A DNA stretch of 64,000 bases. Source: Streptomyces sulphureus DSM 40104. GTDB lineage: Bacteria > Actinomycetota > Actinomycetes > Streptomycetales > Streptomycetaceae. Positions within the stretch are counted from its first letter, which is position 1. Every line of letters begins with the position of its first letter. Both the position numbers and the translations under genes were made by a program. Shown piece by piece: positions 45,739-53,321 of this stretch. The DNA lies in NCBI RefSeq assembly GCF_000381025.1, contig NZ_KB905821.1:1-64000 (forward strand). The letters run 5' to 3'. A model generated the notes under the pieces. It made no database searches. It saw only the letters and a list, made by a program, of their open reading frames with translations, and was not told the DNA's origin.

Positions 45739-45752
45739 GTTCGCTGTGAGCG
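45739..45752 (-). promoter_or_regulatory. ClgR-type operator upstream of clpP1P2
   Basis: GTTCGCTGTGAGCG exactly fits the published Streptomyces ClgR motif GTTCGC-N5-GCG (core CGC-N5-GCG). It sits 113 nt upstream of the clpP1 start, as expected for an activator. Confidence 0.75.
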
Positions 45753-45910
45753 CAGGTCATAGGGGGCGGCGGGTGGTGCGGCCGCAGCGGTCCGCACCCG
45801 CTCGTCCGGTGCGCTCCCGGGGCACGGCGGACAGGGCCGCCGGCGACGCAGGGTCGCGATGCGGCAGACCGCCGGGAGCGCACATACGCTTGCCGGCGGT
45901 CTGCCTGTGC

Positions 45911-45931
45911 GGCGCCCTCCGCGAGGGCGCC
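45911..45931 (-). terminator. Terminator of tig
   Basis: GGCGCCCTC (45911-45919), 3-nt loop, GAGGGCGCC (45923-45931), a perfect stem directly after the tig stop. Confidence 0.75.
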
Positions 45932-45935
45932 CGGG

Positions 45936-47375
45936 TCACTCGGACTTCTTCTCGTCCTGCTCGGCCTCGGACTTGGCGCCCTCGGCGGCCCCCGCGTCCT
46001 CGGCGGCCTCGGCCGGGGTCTCCGCCTCGGTCGTCTCGGCGGCGACCGTCTCGGCGGTCTCGTCCTCGTCGCTGAGGTCGACGACCTCGCCGTTGGTGTC
46101 CTTGACCGTGACGCCCTCGACGACCGCCGCGAGCGCCTTGCCGCGGGCGACCTCGCCGACGAGCATCGGCACCTGGCCGCCCTCGACGACCGCCTGCGCG
46201 AACTGGTCGGGGCTCATGCCGGAGGACTGCGCACGGCGCATGAGGTGCTCGGTGAGCTCCTCCTGGCTGACGTTGAGCTTCTCGGTGCTGACGAGCTGGT
46301 CGAGAACGAACTGGGTCCGGATGCCCTTCTCCGCCTGCTCCTTGAGCTCTTCCTCGAACTCTTCCTCGGACTTGTCCTGCATCTTGAGGTAGCCCTCGAG
46401 GTCCAGACCGAGCTGCCCGAGCTGGTGGTTGACGAGCTGGTGCTTGCGCGACTCGACCTCGTCGGCGAGGAGCTTCTCCGGGATCGGCACCTCGACGAGC
46501 TCCAGCAGCGCGTCGAGGACCTTCTCCTGCGCCGCGGTGGCCTGGTCGTACTTCTTCTGCTCCTCCAGGCGCTTGCGGCTGTCCTCGCGGACCTCCTCCA
46601 GCGTGTCGAACTCGCTGGCCATCTGCGCGAAATCGTCGTCGAGCTCGGGGAGTTCGCGCTCGGAGACGGTCTCGACCCGGACCTCGATCTCCGCCTCGCG
46701 CCCGGCGGCCGAGCCGCCCTTGAGCTCGGAGGTGAAGGTGGCGGTCTCGCCCGCGCTCAGGCCCGTGACGGCGTCGTCGATGCCGTCGAGGAGCTCGCCG
46801 GAGCCGATGGTGTAGTCGACGCCGTTGGCGACGCCGTCCTCCAGGGTCTCGCCGTCGACCTTCGCCGTGAGGTCGACCTTGACGACATCGCCCTCGCCTG
46901 CGGCGCGCTCCACGACGGTGGTGGAGGCGAAGCGCTCGCGGAGCTGCTCGACGGCCTGGTCGACGTCCTCGTCGGAGACCTCGACGGCGTCCACCTCGAC
47001 CTCGACGGCCGAGTAGTCCGGGATCTCGATCTCGGGGCGGACGTCCACCTCGGCGGTGAAGGTGAGCTGCTCGTTGTCCTTCAGGTCGGTGATGTCGACC
47101 TCGGGCTGGCCCAGTACGTTGAGCTCGCCCTCCTCGACGGCGTCCTGGTAGAGCTTCGGGAGCGCCTCGTTGACCGCCTCTTCGAGGACGGCGCCGCGAC
47201 CGAACCGCTGGTCGATGAGGCGCGCAGGGATCTTGCCCTTGCGGAAGCCAGGCACCGTGACCTGCTGGTTGATCTTCTTGTACGCCGCGTCGAGGCTGTC
47301 CTTGAGCTCCTCGAAGGGCACCTCGACAGTGAGCCGAACCCGGGTCGGGTTCAGGGTCTCCACGGCGCTCTTCAC
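45936..47375 (-). CDS. tig: Trigger factor (ribosome-bound chaperone and prolyl isomerase)
   Basis: 479 residues from GTG 47375 (KSAVETLNPTRVRLTVEVP), with AAGGAG 8 nt upstream. The ribosome-binding signature VPGFRKGKIPARLI is near residue 40. The PPIase domain begins near 155 (GEGDVVKVDLTAKVDGE) and the C-terminal chaperone domain follows. The last ~60 residues are highly acidic Glu/Ala, a usual actinobacterial extension. It holds nascent chains at the exit tunnel. Upstream lie three hairpin-like repeats and then tRNA-Pro. Confidence 0.96.
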   Translation of the reverse strand: MKSAVETLNPTRVRLTVEVPFEELKDSLDAAYKKINQQVTVPGFRKGKIPARLIDQRFGRGAVLEEAVNEALPKLYQDAVEEGELNVLGQPEVDITDLKDNEQLTFTAEVDVRPEIEIPDYSAVEVEVDAVEVSDEDVDQAVEQLRERFASTTVVERAAGEGDVVKVDLTAKVDGETLEDGVANGVDYTIGSGELLDGIDDAVTGLSAGETATFTSELKGGSAAGREAEIEVRVETVSERELPELDDDFAQMASEFDTLEEVREDSRKRLEEQKKYDQATAAQEKVLDALLELVEVPIPEKLLADEVESRKHQLVNHQLGQLGLDLEGYLKMQDKSEEEFEEELKEQAEKGIRTQFVLDQLVSTEKLNVSQEELTEHLMRRAQSSGMSPDQFAQAVVEGGQVPMLVGEVARGKALAAVVEGVTVKDTNGEVVDLSDEDETAETVAAETTEAETPAEAAEDAGAAEGAKSEAEQDEKKSE

Positions 47376-47420
47376 GGTCGGTCTCCTTGGGGCTGACTTC
47401 TGGGATTGATCTTGATGTTG

Positions 47421-47491
47421 CCCCGTGTGCCCGGGGCGACGTCGTTCCTCCCCGTGTGCACGGGGGATTCGACTGCTCCGTGTGCACGGGG
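47421..47491 (-). repeat. Three tandem CCCCGTG-TG-CACGGGG inverted repeats upstream of tig
   Basis: CCCCGTGTGCCCGGGG (47421-47436), CCCCGTGTGCACGGGG (47450-47465) and TCCGTGTGCACGGGG (47477-47491) have a pitch of 29 and 26 nt. The middle copy is a perfect 7-bp inverted repeat around TG; the others deviate by one or two bases. They lie 46-116 nt upstream of the tig start, in its leader or promoter. Confidence 0.75.
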
Positions 47492-47580
47492 CCCGTATGC
47501 GGGGGCGCCCCCACAGTTCCGGGAGCGGGCCCGGGAGCCGCGGACACATCACAGGCATGCGCGTAGCCCATAGTACGTGG

Positions 47581-47654
47581 TCGGGGTGGCCGGATTCGAA
47601 CCGACGACCTTCCGCTCCCAAAGCGGACGCGCTACCAAGCTGCGCCACACCCCG
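47581..47654 (-). tRNA. tRNA-Pro (anticodon TGG)
   Basis: 74 nt on the minus strand including discriminator A. Acceptor CGGGGTG pairs with CACCCCG. D arm GCGCAGCTTGGTAGCGC; anticodon stem TCCGC/GCGGA around loop TTTGGGA; T arm with GGTTCGAATCC. No CCA is encoded. It lies between tig and tRNA-Gly, on the opposite strand to the latter. Confidence 0.96.
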
Positions 47655-47904
47655 TTGGTGCGACACGTAGAGTACATGCCGTACGATGCACTCTGTGTCG
47701 TATCCGGCGGGACCACCGGGCGCGCGGCGCCGTCGACGTCCTGCGGCAACCCAGTCGACAGCACCGGTTGACCTCCCAGGTTGCCGCCGCGGGGGCCCAC
47801 CGCACCGGCCGCTGAAGATCCGGTAGTCTTCCGGTTGTTGCACACGGCACAAGCACCACGGCGGTGAGCAGCCCCACGGGGCTTCACCGACAACTGCCGT
47901 ACCT

Positions 47905-47975
47905 GCGGGCGTAGCTCAATGGTAGAGCCCTGGTCTTCCAAACCAGCTACGCGGGTTCGATTCCCGTCGCCCGCT
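47905..47975 (+). tRNA. tRNA-Gly (anticodon TCC)
   Basis: 71 nt. Acceptor GCGGGCG pairs with CGCCCGC, discriminator T. D arm GCTCAATGGTAGAGC; anticodon stem CTGGT/ACCAG around loop CTTCCAA; T arm GGGTTCGATTCCC. No encoded CCA. A strong terminator follows 5 nt later. Confidence 0.97.
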
Positions 47976-47980
47976 CTCGC

Positions 47981-48011
47981 AAGGCCCCGACCGTCCCGCG
48001 GTCGGGGCCTT
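47981..48011 (+). terminator. Terminator of tRNA-Gly
   Basis: AAGGCCCCGACCG (47981-47993), 5-nt loop, CGGTCGGGGCCTT (47999-48011), perfect 13-bp stem. Confidence 0.85.
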
Positions 48012-48096
48012 CGTCGTGCATGGGGGTCGGGGCGGCGCTCGGCCCGAACGCCGGTGCGCGCAGCGCGTGTTGTCCGCGCGCACCGGCGGCCGACCA

Positions 48097-48291
48097 TCAG
48101 AAGGAGATCTGATTGATGGTCTCCGCAATGGAGTTGAGGAAGCGGTTGATCGACGGGGCCATCCCCGTCGAGGCGAGAAAGAAGCCGAAGAGTATCGCCA
48201 CGATCGCCGGGCCCGGCTTGATCGATTTCCCCCGGATCAGCACGACCAGGACTACCGCCAACAACACCACTACAGACAGTGAAATGGCCAC
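48097..48291 (-). CDS. Small conserved membrane protein (64 residues)
   Basis: MAISLSVVVLLAVVLVVLIR forms one helix, then GKSIKPG, then a second hydrophobic segment AIVAILFGFFLASTG, and an amphipathic end APSINRFLNSIAETINQISF. I recall near-identical proteins at this position in other Streptomyces genomes, but no function is known. Codon use is typical of the genome. It is convergent with tRNA-Gly, and a 585-nt gap lies upstream. Confidence 0.78.
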   Translation of the reverse strand: MAISLSVVVLLAVVLVVLIRGKSIKPGPAIVAILFGFFLASTGMAPSINRFLNSIAETINQISF

Positions 48292-48876
48292 AATTGCTCA
48301 CACCCTCATGGTCGGCTCATGTCCGAAACACTTCTCCGGCCCGGGGGTCCGCCTGCGCCGCCACACCCCCGCGGCCCCCATCGTGCCACCAACCCGCTGC
48401 GTACAGCAGCCGGGTGACAGCCACTCAAGCCGACGCACGGCCCCCTGGACACCGGGCGACTCGTGTGCCCCACGCGCCACCCCGGACCGCGCACGCCGCG
48501 TAGTCGGCCCGCGAGCCGACGTCCACACGCAACGCAACTCCTTGAACACGCACGGGATTCGGCTTGATCGCTCCGGTCGGACCGTGCCGCTGGAACGCAC
48601 GCTTCTTCCACCCCTCTCCGCTCCCACCTGCCCCACACGCGGTTATCACCCCGTCCGTGCACCGAATGCATCTCGCCGACACCCGGTGCCTTTAATGAAG
48701 TTCTCATCCGGCCGGACCCGCGGCGCCGCTAACTCCGTCCCGACGGACAGCGGTTGCCCCGCGCGCGCACCGGATAGGGACGGGCGCACACCGCCAACAC
48801 CCTGCGCCTACGCGCGATTTGAGGCGGTACCTTCCCTCCGTGGGAGGCGCGGGAGCGCCCTCCGCCGAGGAATGTC
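48292..48876. other. 585-nt gene-free region
   Basis: No frame with coding character. It must contain the divergent promoters of the small membrane protein and the acyltransferase. A locally AT-richer patch near 48685-48705 (GCCTTTAATGAAGTTC) stands out, and small CCTCC-GTG-GGAGG and GGCGC/GCGCC hairpins lie just before the acyltransferase start. No repeat or RNA gene was recognised. Confidence 0.4.
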
Positions 48877-50259
48877 GTGATCACTTACGACTCGGTTAAG
48901 AGGGGGAATACCCGGCGCAGAGGCGGGCAGGAGCCCGAGGACGAGAATTTACGTGCCACAGGTTTGAGCGCTATTGTGCGGCAGATGTTGCACGCTGGTT
49001 ATGAGCGGGCGCCGCTCCCCCCGGTCCGGCAGGACTCGTCGTCGACGACGCCCCCCGCGTCGGCCGAGGTGCCTGCGACGAAGAAGAAGCCAGCTGCCAA
49101 GCAGCGGGACCCCTTCCTCGACAATGCCAAGTACCTCACGATCGTGCTCGTCGGCATCGGGCACATCTGGGAGCCGCTGCGTGCCGACAGCCGTGCGGCC
49201 GAAGGTCTCTACTTCGTGCTGTACGCCTTCCACATGCCGGCGTTCATCATCGTCTCCGGCTACCTCTCGCGGAGCTTCAACGGCTCGGCACGGCACATCA
49301 AGCGCCTCATCACGGGCGTCGCGGTGCCGTACCTCGCCATCCAGGTCATCTACACCTACTTCCAGCGCTGGGCCGGGTCCAACCCGGACCGCGAATTCCA
49401 CCTCCAGGAACCGGGGTTCGCGCTCTGGTTCCTGATGGCGCTCTTCGTCTGGCGGATCACTACGCCGATCTGGAACAACCTGCGGTGGCCGCTCCCGGTC
49501 GCGCTGGCGATCGCCGTCGCCGCCTCGGCCACGCCGTCGATCGGCAACGACCTCAACCTGATGCGGGTCCTCCAGTACCTGCCGTTCTTCGTGCTCGGCC
49601 TCCAGCTCAAGCCGGAGCACTTCGAGTTGGTGAAGCGCCGGTCGCTGCGGCTCGCGGCGCTGCCGATCTGGGCCTGCGTCCTGGTCTTCGCCTACTGGGC
49701 CGTGCCGCGGATGTCGAAGACCTGGTTCCTCCACAACAAGGCAGCCGCCGACATGGGCGTCCCCTCCTGGGTCGGCGCCGTGATGTATCTCGCACTCTTC
49801 GGCTGCGCGCTCGTCCTCACCGTCTGCTTCCTCGCCCTGGTGCCGCAGCGGCACACCTGGTTCACCGCGCTCGGCGCCGGCACCCTGTACGCGTACCTGC
49901 TGCACATCTTCCCGATCCAGCTCTCGCGCCAGTTCGACTGGTACGACATGGCCTGGGTCGACCACCCGCTGAGCCGGGTGGCGATCACGGTGATGGCCGC
50001 CGTGATGATGACGGTGCTGTGCACACCGCCCGTGGTGAAGTGCTTCAAGTGGCTCATCGAGCCGAAGATGGAGTGGTTCTTCAAGCACGACGCGGCAGCC
50101 GAGGCCCGCAAGCGCCAGACCCAGGCTCCGCCGCAGCAGGCGCCCCAGCCCGCCTCCGTCGGCCAGCAGGCCGGGAGCGACGCGGGCGGTCGGCCCGCCG
50201 AGTCCGGCGCGGCGGGAGGCTCCTCTTCCGCGAGCGGACGCGGCGCGCACGGGGGCTGA
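48877..50259 (+). CDS. Acyltransferase-3 family integral membrane protein
   Basis: 460 residues from GTG 48877 (GAGGA 6 nt upstream); starts further inside, after ~30 residues, are possible. The core (about 78-400) has ~10 transmembrane helices, starting with DPFLDNAKYLTIVLVGIGHIWEPL and AFHMPAFIIVSGYLSRS, the typical acyltransferase-3/OafA start. ALGAGTLYAYLLHIFPIQLSR near the end also fits. Such enzymes O-acylate sugars or lipids of the envelope. N- and C-terminal arms are low-complexity and cytoplasmic. The substrate is not evident and no biosynthetic cluster surrounds it. Confidence 0.86.
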   Translation: MITYDSVKRGNTRRRGGQEPEDENLRATGLSAIVRQMLHAGYERAPLPPVRQDSSSTTPPASAEVPATKKKPAAKQRDPFLDNAKYLTIVLVGIGHIWEPLRADSRAAEGLYFVLYAFHMPAFIIVSGYLSRSFNGSARHIKRLITGVAVPYLAIQVIYTYFQRWAGSNPDREFHLQEPGFALWFLMALFVWRITTPIWNNLRWPLPVALAIAVAASATPSIGNDLNLMRVLQYLPFFVLGLQLKPEHFELVKRRSLRLAALPIWACVLVFAYWAVPRMSKTWFLHNKAAADMGVPSWVGAVMYLALFGCALVLTVCFLALVPQRHTWFTALGAGTLYAYLLHIFPIQLSRQFDWYDMAWVDHPLSRVAITVMAAVMMTVLCTPPVVKCFKWLIEPKMEWFFKHDAAAEARKRQTQAPPQQAPQPASVGQQAGSDAGGRPAESGAAGGSSSASGRGAHGG

Positions 50260-50281
50260 CACCGCGACCGTAAAGGACAGA

Positions 50282-50317
50282 CGTGAGGGGCCCGCCGGGA
50301 TCGGCGGGCCCCTCACG
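50282..50317. terminator. Bidirectional terminator between the acyltransferase and mgtE
   Basis: CGTGAGGGGCCCGCCG (50282-50297), 4-nt loop, CGGCGGGCCCCTCACG (50302-50317), a perfect 16-bp stem between two convergent genes. Confidence 0.9.
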
Positions 50318-50331
50318 CGTCGCGCCCGGCG

Positions 50332-51687
50332 TCAGATGCCGAGGACCACCCTCGCGGTGAGGAAGTAGATCACCAGCCCCGTGGCGTCGACGAGCGTGGT
50401 GACCATCGGCGCCGAGACGACCGCCGGGTCGATCCGCAGCCGCTTGGCGAGCAGCGGCATCGTGCCGCCGACCGTCGCCGCCCAGGCGCAGATGATCACC
50501 AGCGCGAGCGCCACGACGGAGGCGATCCGCGGCCCGACGAAGAGGGCACCCAGGCCGAGCGCCAGCACCGCGAGGAGCAGCCCGAGGAGCAGCCCGACCC
50601 GGCACTCCCGCCAGATCACCGCGAAGAGGTCGCTGCCGCGCACCTCGCCGACCGCGAGCGCACGGACAGCGGTCGTCGCCGCCTGTGCGCCCGCGTTCCC
50701 GCCGGTCCCGATGAGCAGCGGGATGAACATGGCGAGCTGGGTGACCTGCTCCAGCGTCCCCTCGAAGATCTGCGTCACCCCGACGGTGAACGTCGCAGCG
50801 ACGAGCAGAAGCAGCAGCCACACCACGCGGTACCGCGCGAGCTGCCAGACCGAGGCCGCCATGTAGTGCCCCGACCACGGCGCCGAGCCGGACTGGCGGG
50901 CGACGTCCTCGGTGTCCGCCGCCTCGATCACCTCGACGGCGTCGTCGATGGTGAGGAGGCCGACGAGGCGGTCCTCGCTGTCGACGACGGGGAGGTCGAG
51001 GACGTTGGTCTCGCGCATCAGGCGGGCGGCGTCCTCGGCCGGGTCGGTGGCGTACGCGCGGGGGGCCTCCGTGCGTACGAGGTCGGCGACTTCCTGCTCC
51101 GGCGAGGTGAGCACCAGTTCGCGGAGTTCGACGACGCCGGTGAGCCGCCTGCCCGAGTCGACGACGGGCAGTGTGTAGACGGTCTCGGCCTCGCTGCCTC
51201 GGGCCCGGACGCGCTCCAGCGCCTCGCCGACCGTGAGGTGCTGGTTGAGCGGGACCGTCTGCGGCGTCATGTACCGGCCGACCGAGCCCTCGGGGTAGCC
51301 GAGGAGCGCGGCGGTGACCCGGCGGTCGCGCGGGCTCAGTCCGGCGAGTACGCGTTGGACGACTTTCGCGGGGGCTTCGCGGAGCATCCGCACCCGGTCG
51401 TCCGGGTCCATTCCGTCGACGACGTCGCGGAAGGCGCTGTCGCGGAGCCCCATGAGGATGGCCTGCTGGTCGACGGGTTCCAGCTCCTCGAAGACCGAGA
51501 CGGCCTTGTCCTTGTCGAGGAGGCGGAAGGCGACGACGGCGTCGACGTCGTCCATCCGCGCGAGCTCGTCGGCGATGAGGTGCGGGGGGCGGTCGTCGAG
51601 CCAGTACTGGGCGCCGCGCAGGTCTTGGTTCTCCAGGGCGTTCTGGAGGTCGGTGGGCAGTTCATCGGGCAGCTGGGAGTGCGTCAT
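50332..51687 (-). CDS. mgtE: MgtE magnesium transporter
   Basis: 451 residues from ATG 51687. The cytoplasmic MgtE N domain (DLRGAQYWLDDRPPHLIADELARMDD...) is followed by two CBS domains (about 135-255; GRYMTPQTVPLNQHLTVGEAL, YTLPVVDSGRRLTGVV, DLPVVDSEDRLVGLLTIDDAVEVI) that sense Mg2+, and a five-helix channel domain with PLLIGTGGNAGAQAATT forming the pore. It takes up Mg2+ and closes at high internal Mg2+. A structured leader with a possible M-box lies upstream. Confidence 0.95.
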   Translation of the reverse strand: MTHSQLPDELPTDLQNALENQDLRGAQYWLDDRPPHLIADELARMDDVDAVVAFRLLDKDKAVSVFEELEPVDQQAILMGLRDSAFRDVVDGMDPDDRVRMLREAPAKVVQRVLAGLSPRDRRVTAALLGYPEGSVGRYMTPQTVPLNQHLTVGEALERVRARGSEAETVYTLPVVDSGRRLTGVVELRELVLTSPEQEVADLVRTEAPRAYATDPAEDAARLMRETNVLDLPVVDSEDRLVGLLTIDDAVEVIEAADTEDVARQSGSAPWSGHYMAASVWQLARYRVVWLLLLLVAATFTVGVTQIFEGTLEQVTQLAMFIPLLIGTGGNAGAQAATTAVRALAVGEVRGSDLFAVIWRECRVGLLLGLLLAVLALGLGALFVGPRIASVVALALVIICAWAATVGGTMPLLAKRLRIDPAVVSAPMVTTLVDATGLVIYFLTARVVLGI

Positions 51688-51789
51688 GGCAGGGCTGACC
51701 TCGGTCGGTGGTGAGAAAGCTGGCGCGCGAACACCGCACTGCGTCGCGCACACCCTGCCCCGCACGCGGCGCACTGAGTGCGGCCGGAA

Positions 51790-51885
51790 GGCTTACGGGA
51801 TGACGGGGCTCGCGACGGCGGTGCCGGGTGGTCGACTGGGAGGCTCACCGCGCATGGCGTGACCACCTCCTCACCTGACAGGACC
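51790..51885 (-). promoter_or_regulatory. Candidate Mg2+-responsive leader (M-box/ykoK-like) of mgtE
   Basis: On the coding strand the leader begins GTCAGGTGAGGAGG, close to the conserved AGGTGAGGCTCC of the M-box riboswitch. A perfect GGTGGTC/GACCACC stem (51861-51867 with 51827-51833) encloses GCGGTGAGCCTCCC. The distance to the mgtE ATG (about 100 nt from the end of the stem region) suits a riboswitch. The full M-box fold was not verified. Confidence 0.4.
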
Positions 51886-51984
51886 GTTCGGGACGGCGCG
51901 TTCCGCGCGCGGGGACCGCTTCGCATCGCGCCCTTGGGCCGCACCGGGCCGCAGCCAAGGATACGCGCCCCGCGCGGCCGGCAG

Positions 51985-52011
51985 CGCCGCGGGCACCGCT
52001 CGCCCACGGCG
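51985..52011 (-). terminator. Hairpin after the SpoIIE-type phosphatase gene
   Basis: CGCCGCGGGC (51985-51994) and GCCCACGGCG (52002-52011) with one mismatch and a 7-nt loop, 5 nt past the stop. Confidence 0.5.
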
Positions 52012-52016
52012 GCGGC

Positions 52017-53174
52017 TCAATCGCGGCAGATCAGCAGGAGCGCGCGGTCGTCGTTGACGTCGCGGGCGACGGTCTCGATGAGGTGCCAGGCGGCGCCGTG
52101 GAAGCTGGAGGCGACGTAGCGGTCGGCCTCGCCCATGAGGCGGTCGAGGCCGTCGTCGAGTTCTCGTTCGGGCGCCTCGACGAGGCCGTCGGTGAAGAGC
52201 ATCAGGACGTCCCCCGCGCGCAGCCGCCCCTTGAGCGGGTCGAAGTGGGCACCGCCGTAGACGCCGAGGAGCGGCCCCTGCGCCGCCTGCTCCTCCCACT
52301 TCCCCGAGCCGGCGTGGAGCTGGAGCGCGGGGACGTGTCCGGCCGAGAAGAGTTCGTAGTCGCCGCTGTCGAGGTCGAGGACGAGGTGGACGGAGGTGGC
52401 GAACCCCTCCTGCCAGTCCTGGCGGAGAAGGTAGGCGTTGGCCCCCGGCAGGAAGGCGTGCGGCGGGAGGGAGCCGAGGAGGCCGCCGAAGGCGCCGGAG
52501 AGGAGGAGCGCGCGCGAGGCGGCGTCCATCCCCTTTCCCGAGACGTCGGTGAGGACGACCTCCAGCGTGCGGTTGCGGCGGCCGGTGCGGGCGGCGACGA
52601 CGAAGTCGCCGGAGAACGACTGGCCGCCCGCGGGACGCAGTGCCATCTCGCGGTGCCAACCGGCGGGCAGCTTTGGCAACTTGCTCTGCACCCTGAGCCG
52701 CTCGCGCAGGTCGAAGAGCATCGTGCCGCCGCGCCGCCAGGGCACCCCGACGCGGCTGCGGAACTGCGCGACGATGAGCCCGGAGAGACCGGCGATCGCC
52801 ACGACGAGCACCGTGCCAGGCGTGACTCGGCCCGCGCCGTCCTCGTACGGGCCGAGCGACGCCGACTCGACGATCATGGCGGCCGCCGAACCCGCGTAGA
52901 GCAGGAGCAGCGAGGCGGGCCGCAGCAGCAGCCCGCCCGCGATGATGGGGAGTACGAGCGCCTCGGGCGCGAACCAGACGGGGACGAGGAGCGTGCCGAC
53001 GGCGAGCGCGGGCACGGTCAGGAGCAGGCCGACGAGCGGCAGCCAGTCGGAGCCGCCACCGCGGAAGTAGTCGACGGCGGAGCGGCGCAGGCCGATGCGG
53101 GCCCGGTGCAGGGCCTTGCGCGCCCTGTTCGCCCGGGCCGTCGGAGGGTTGCTGCCCGCGCGGCCTGCCGCCAT
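52017..53174 (-). CDS. Membrane-anchored SpoIIE/PP2C-type serine phosphatase
   Basis: 385 residues from ATG 53174 (MAAGRAGSNPP); an in-frame TTG at 53237 is less likely. Residues ~40-145 hold three or four transmembrane helices, followed by LRVQSKLPKLPAGWHREMALRPAGGQSFSGDFVVAA. The PP2C/SpoIIE domain has EVVLTDVSGKGMDAASRALLL, ELFSAGHVPALQL and LMLFTDGLVEAPE, including the metal-binding Asp residues. Such phosphatases act on anti-anti-sigma factors; Streptomyces have dozens. No anti-sigma partner is adjacent, so the target is unknown. Confidence 0.9.
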   Translation of the reverse strand: MAAGRAGSNPPTARANRARKALHRARIGLRRSAVDYFRGGGSDWLPLVGLLLTVPALAVGTLLVPVWFAPEALVLPIIAGGLLLRPASLLLLYAGSAAAMIVESASLGPYEDGAGRVTPGTVLVVAIAGLSGLIVAQFRSRVGVPWRRGGTMLFDLRERLRVQSKLPKLPAGWHREMALRPAGGQSFSGDFVVAARTGRRNRTLEVVLTDVSGKGMDAASRALLLSGAFGGLLGSLPPHAFLPGANAYLLRQDWQEGFATSVHLVLDLDSGDYELFSAGHVPALQLHAGSGKWEEQAAQGPLLGVYGGAHFDPLKGRLRAGDVLMLFTDGLVEAPERELDDGLDRLMGEADRYVASSFHGAAWHLIETVARDVNDDRALLLICRD

Positions 53175-53321
53175 GTTCCGGGACCCTATCCACCCGTTCG
53201 GCGGCGCGTCGATTCCCGGCGCGCCGCTGTCGGCCAACTCGGGTCAGGAGGCCGTGCATCGGCACGTGCAGGCCGCTGCGCGGCGCCCGAAACTCATTGG
53301 TAGCACCTCGAACTGCCTGGT

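Larger units (their letters stand above)
45627..45935. other. clpP1 promoter region and tig 3' region
   Basis: 309 nt without a gene. It contains the ClgR-type operator at 45739-45752 and the tig terminator at 45911-45931. Confidence 0.6.
51688..52016. other. mgtE leader and SpoIIE-phosphatase 3' region
   Basis: 329 nt without a gene. It holds the structured leader candidate at 51790-51885 and a hairpin at 51985-52011. Confidence 0.5.

Noticed and set aside
47421..47491. CRISPR array candidate
   Set aside because: Repeats with CCCCG...CGGGG shape are only three, with a 26-29-nt pitch that leaves no room for ~32-nt spacers, and no cas genes are present.
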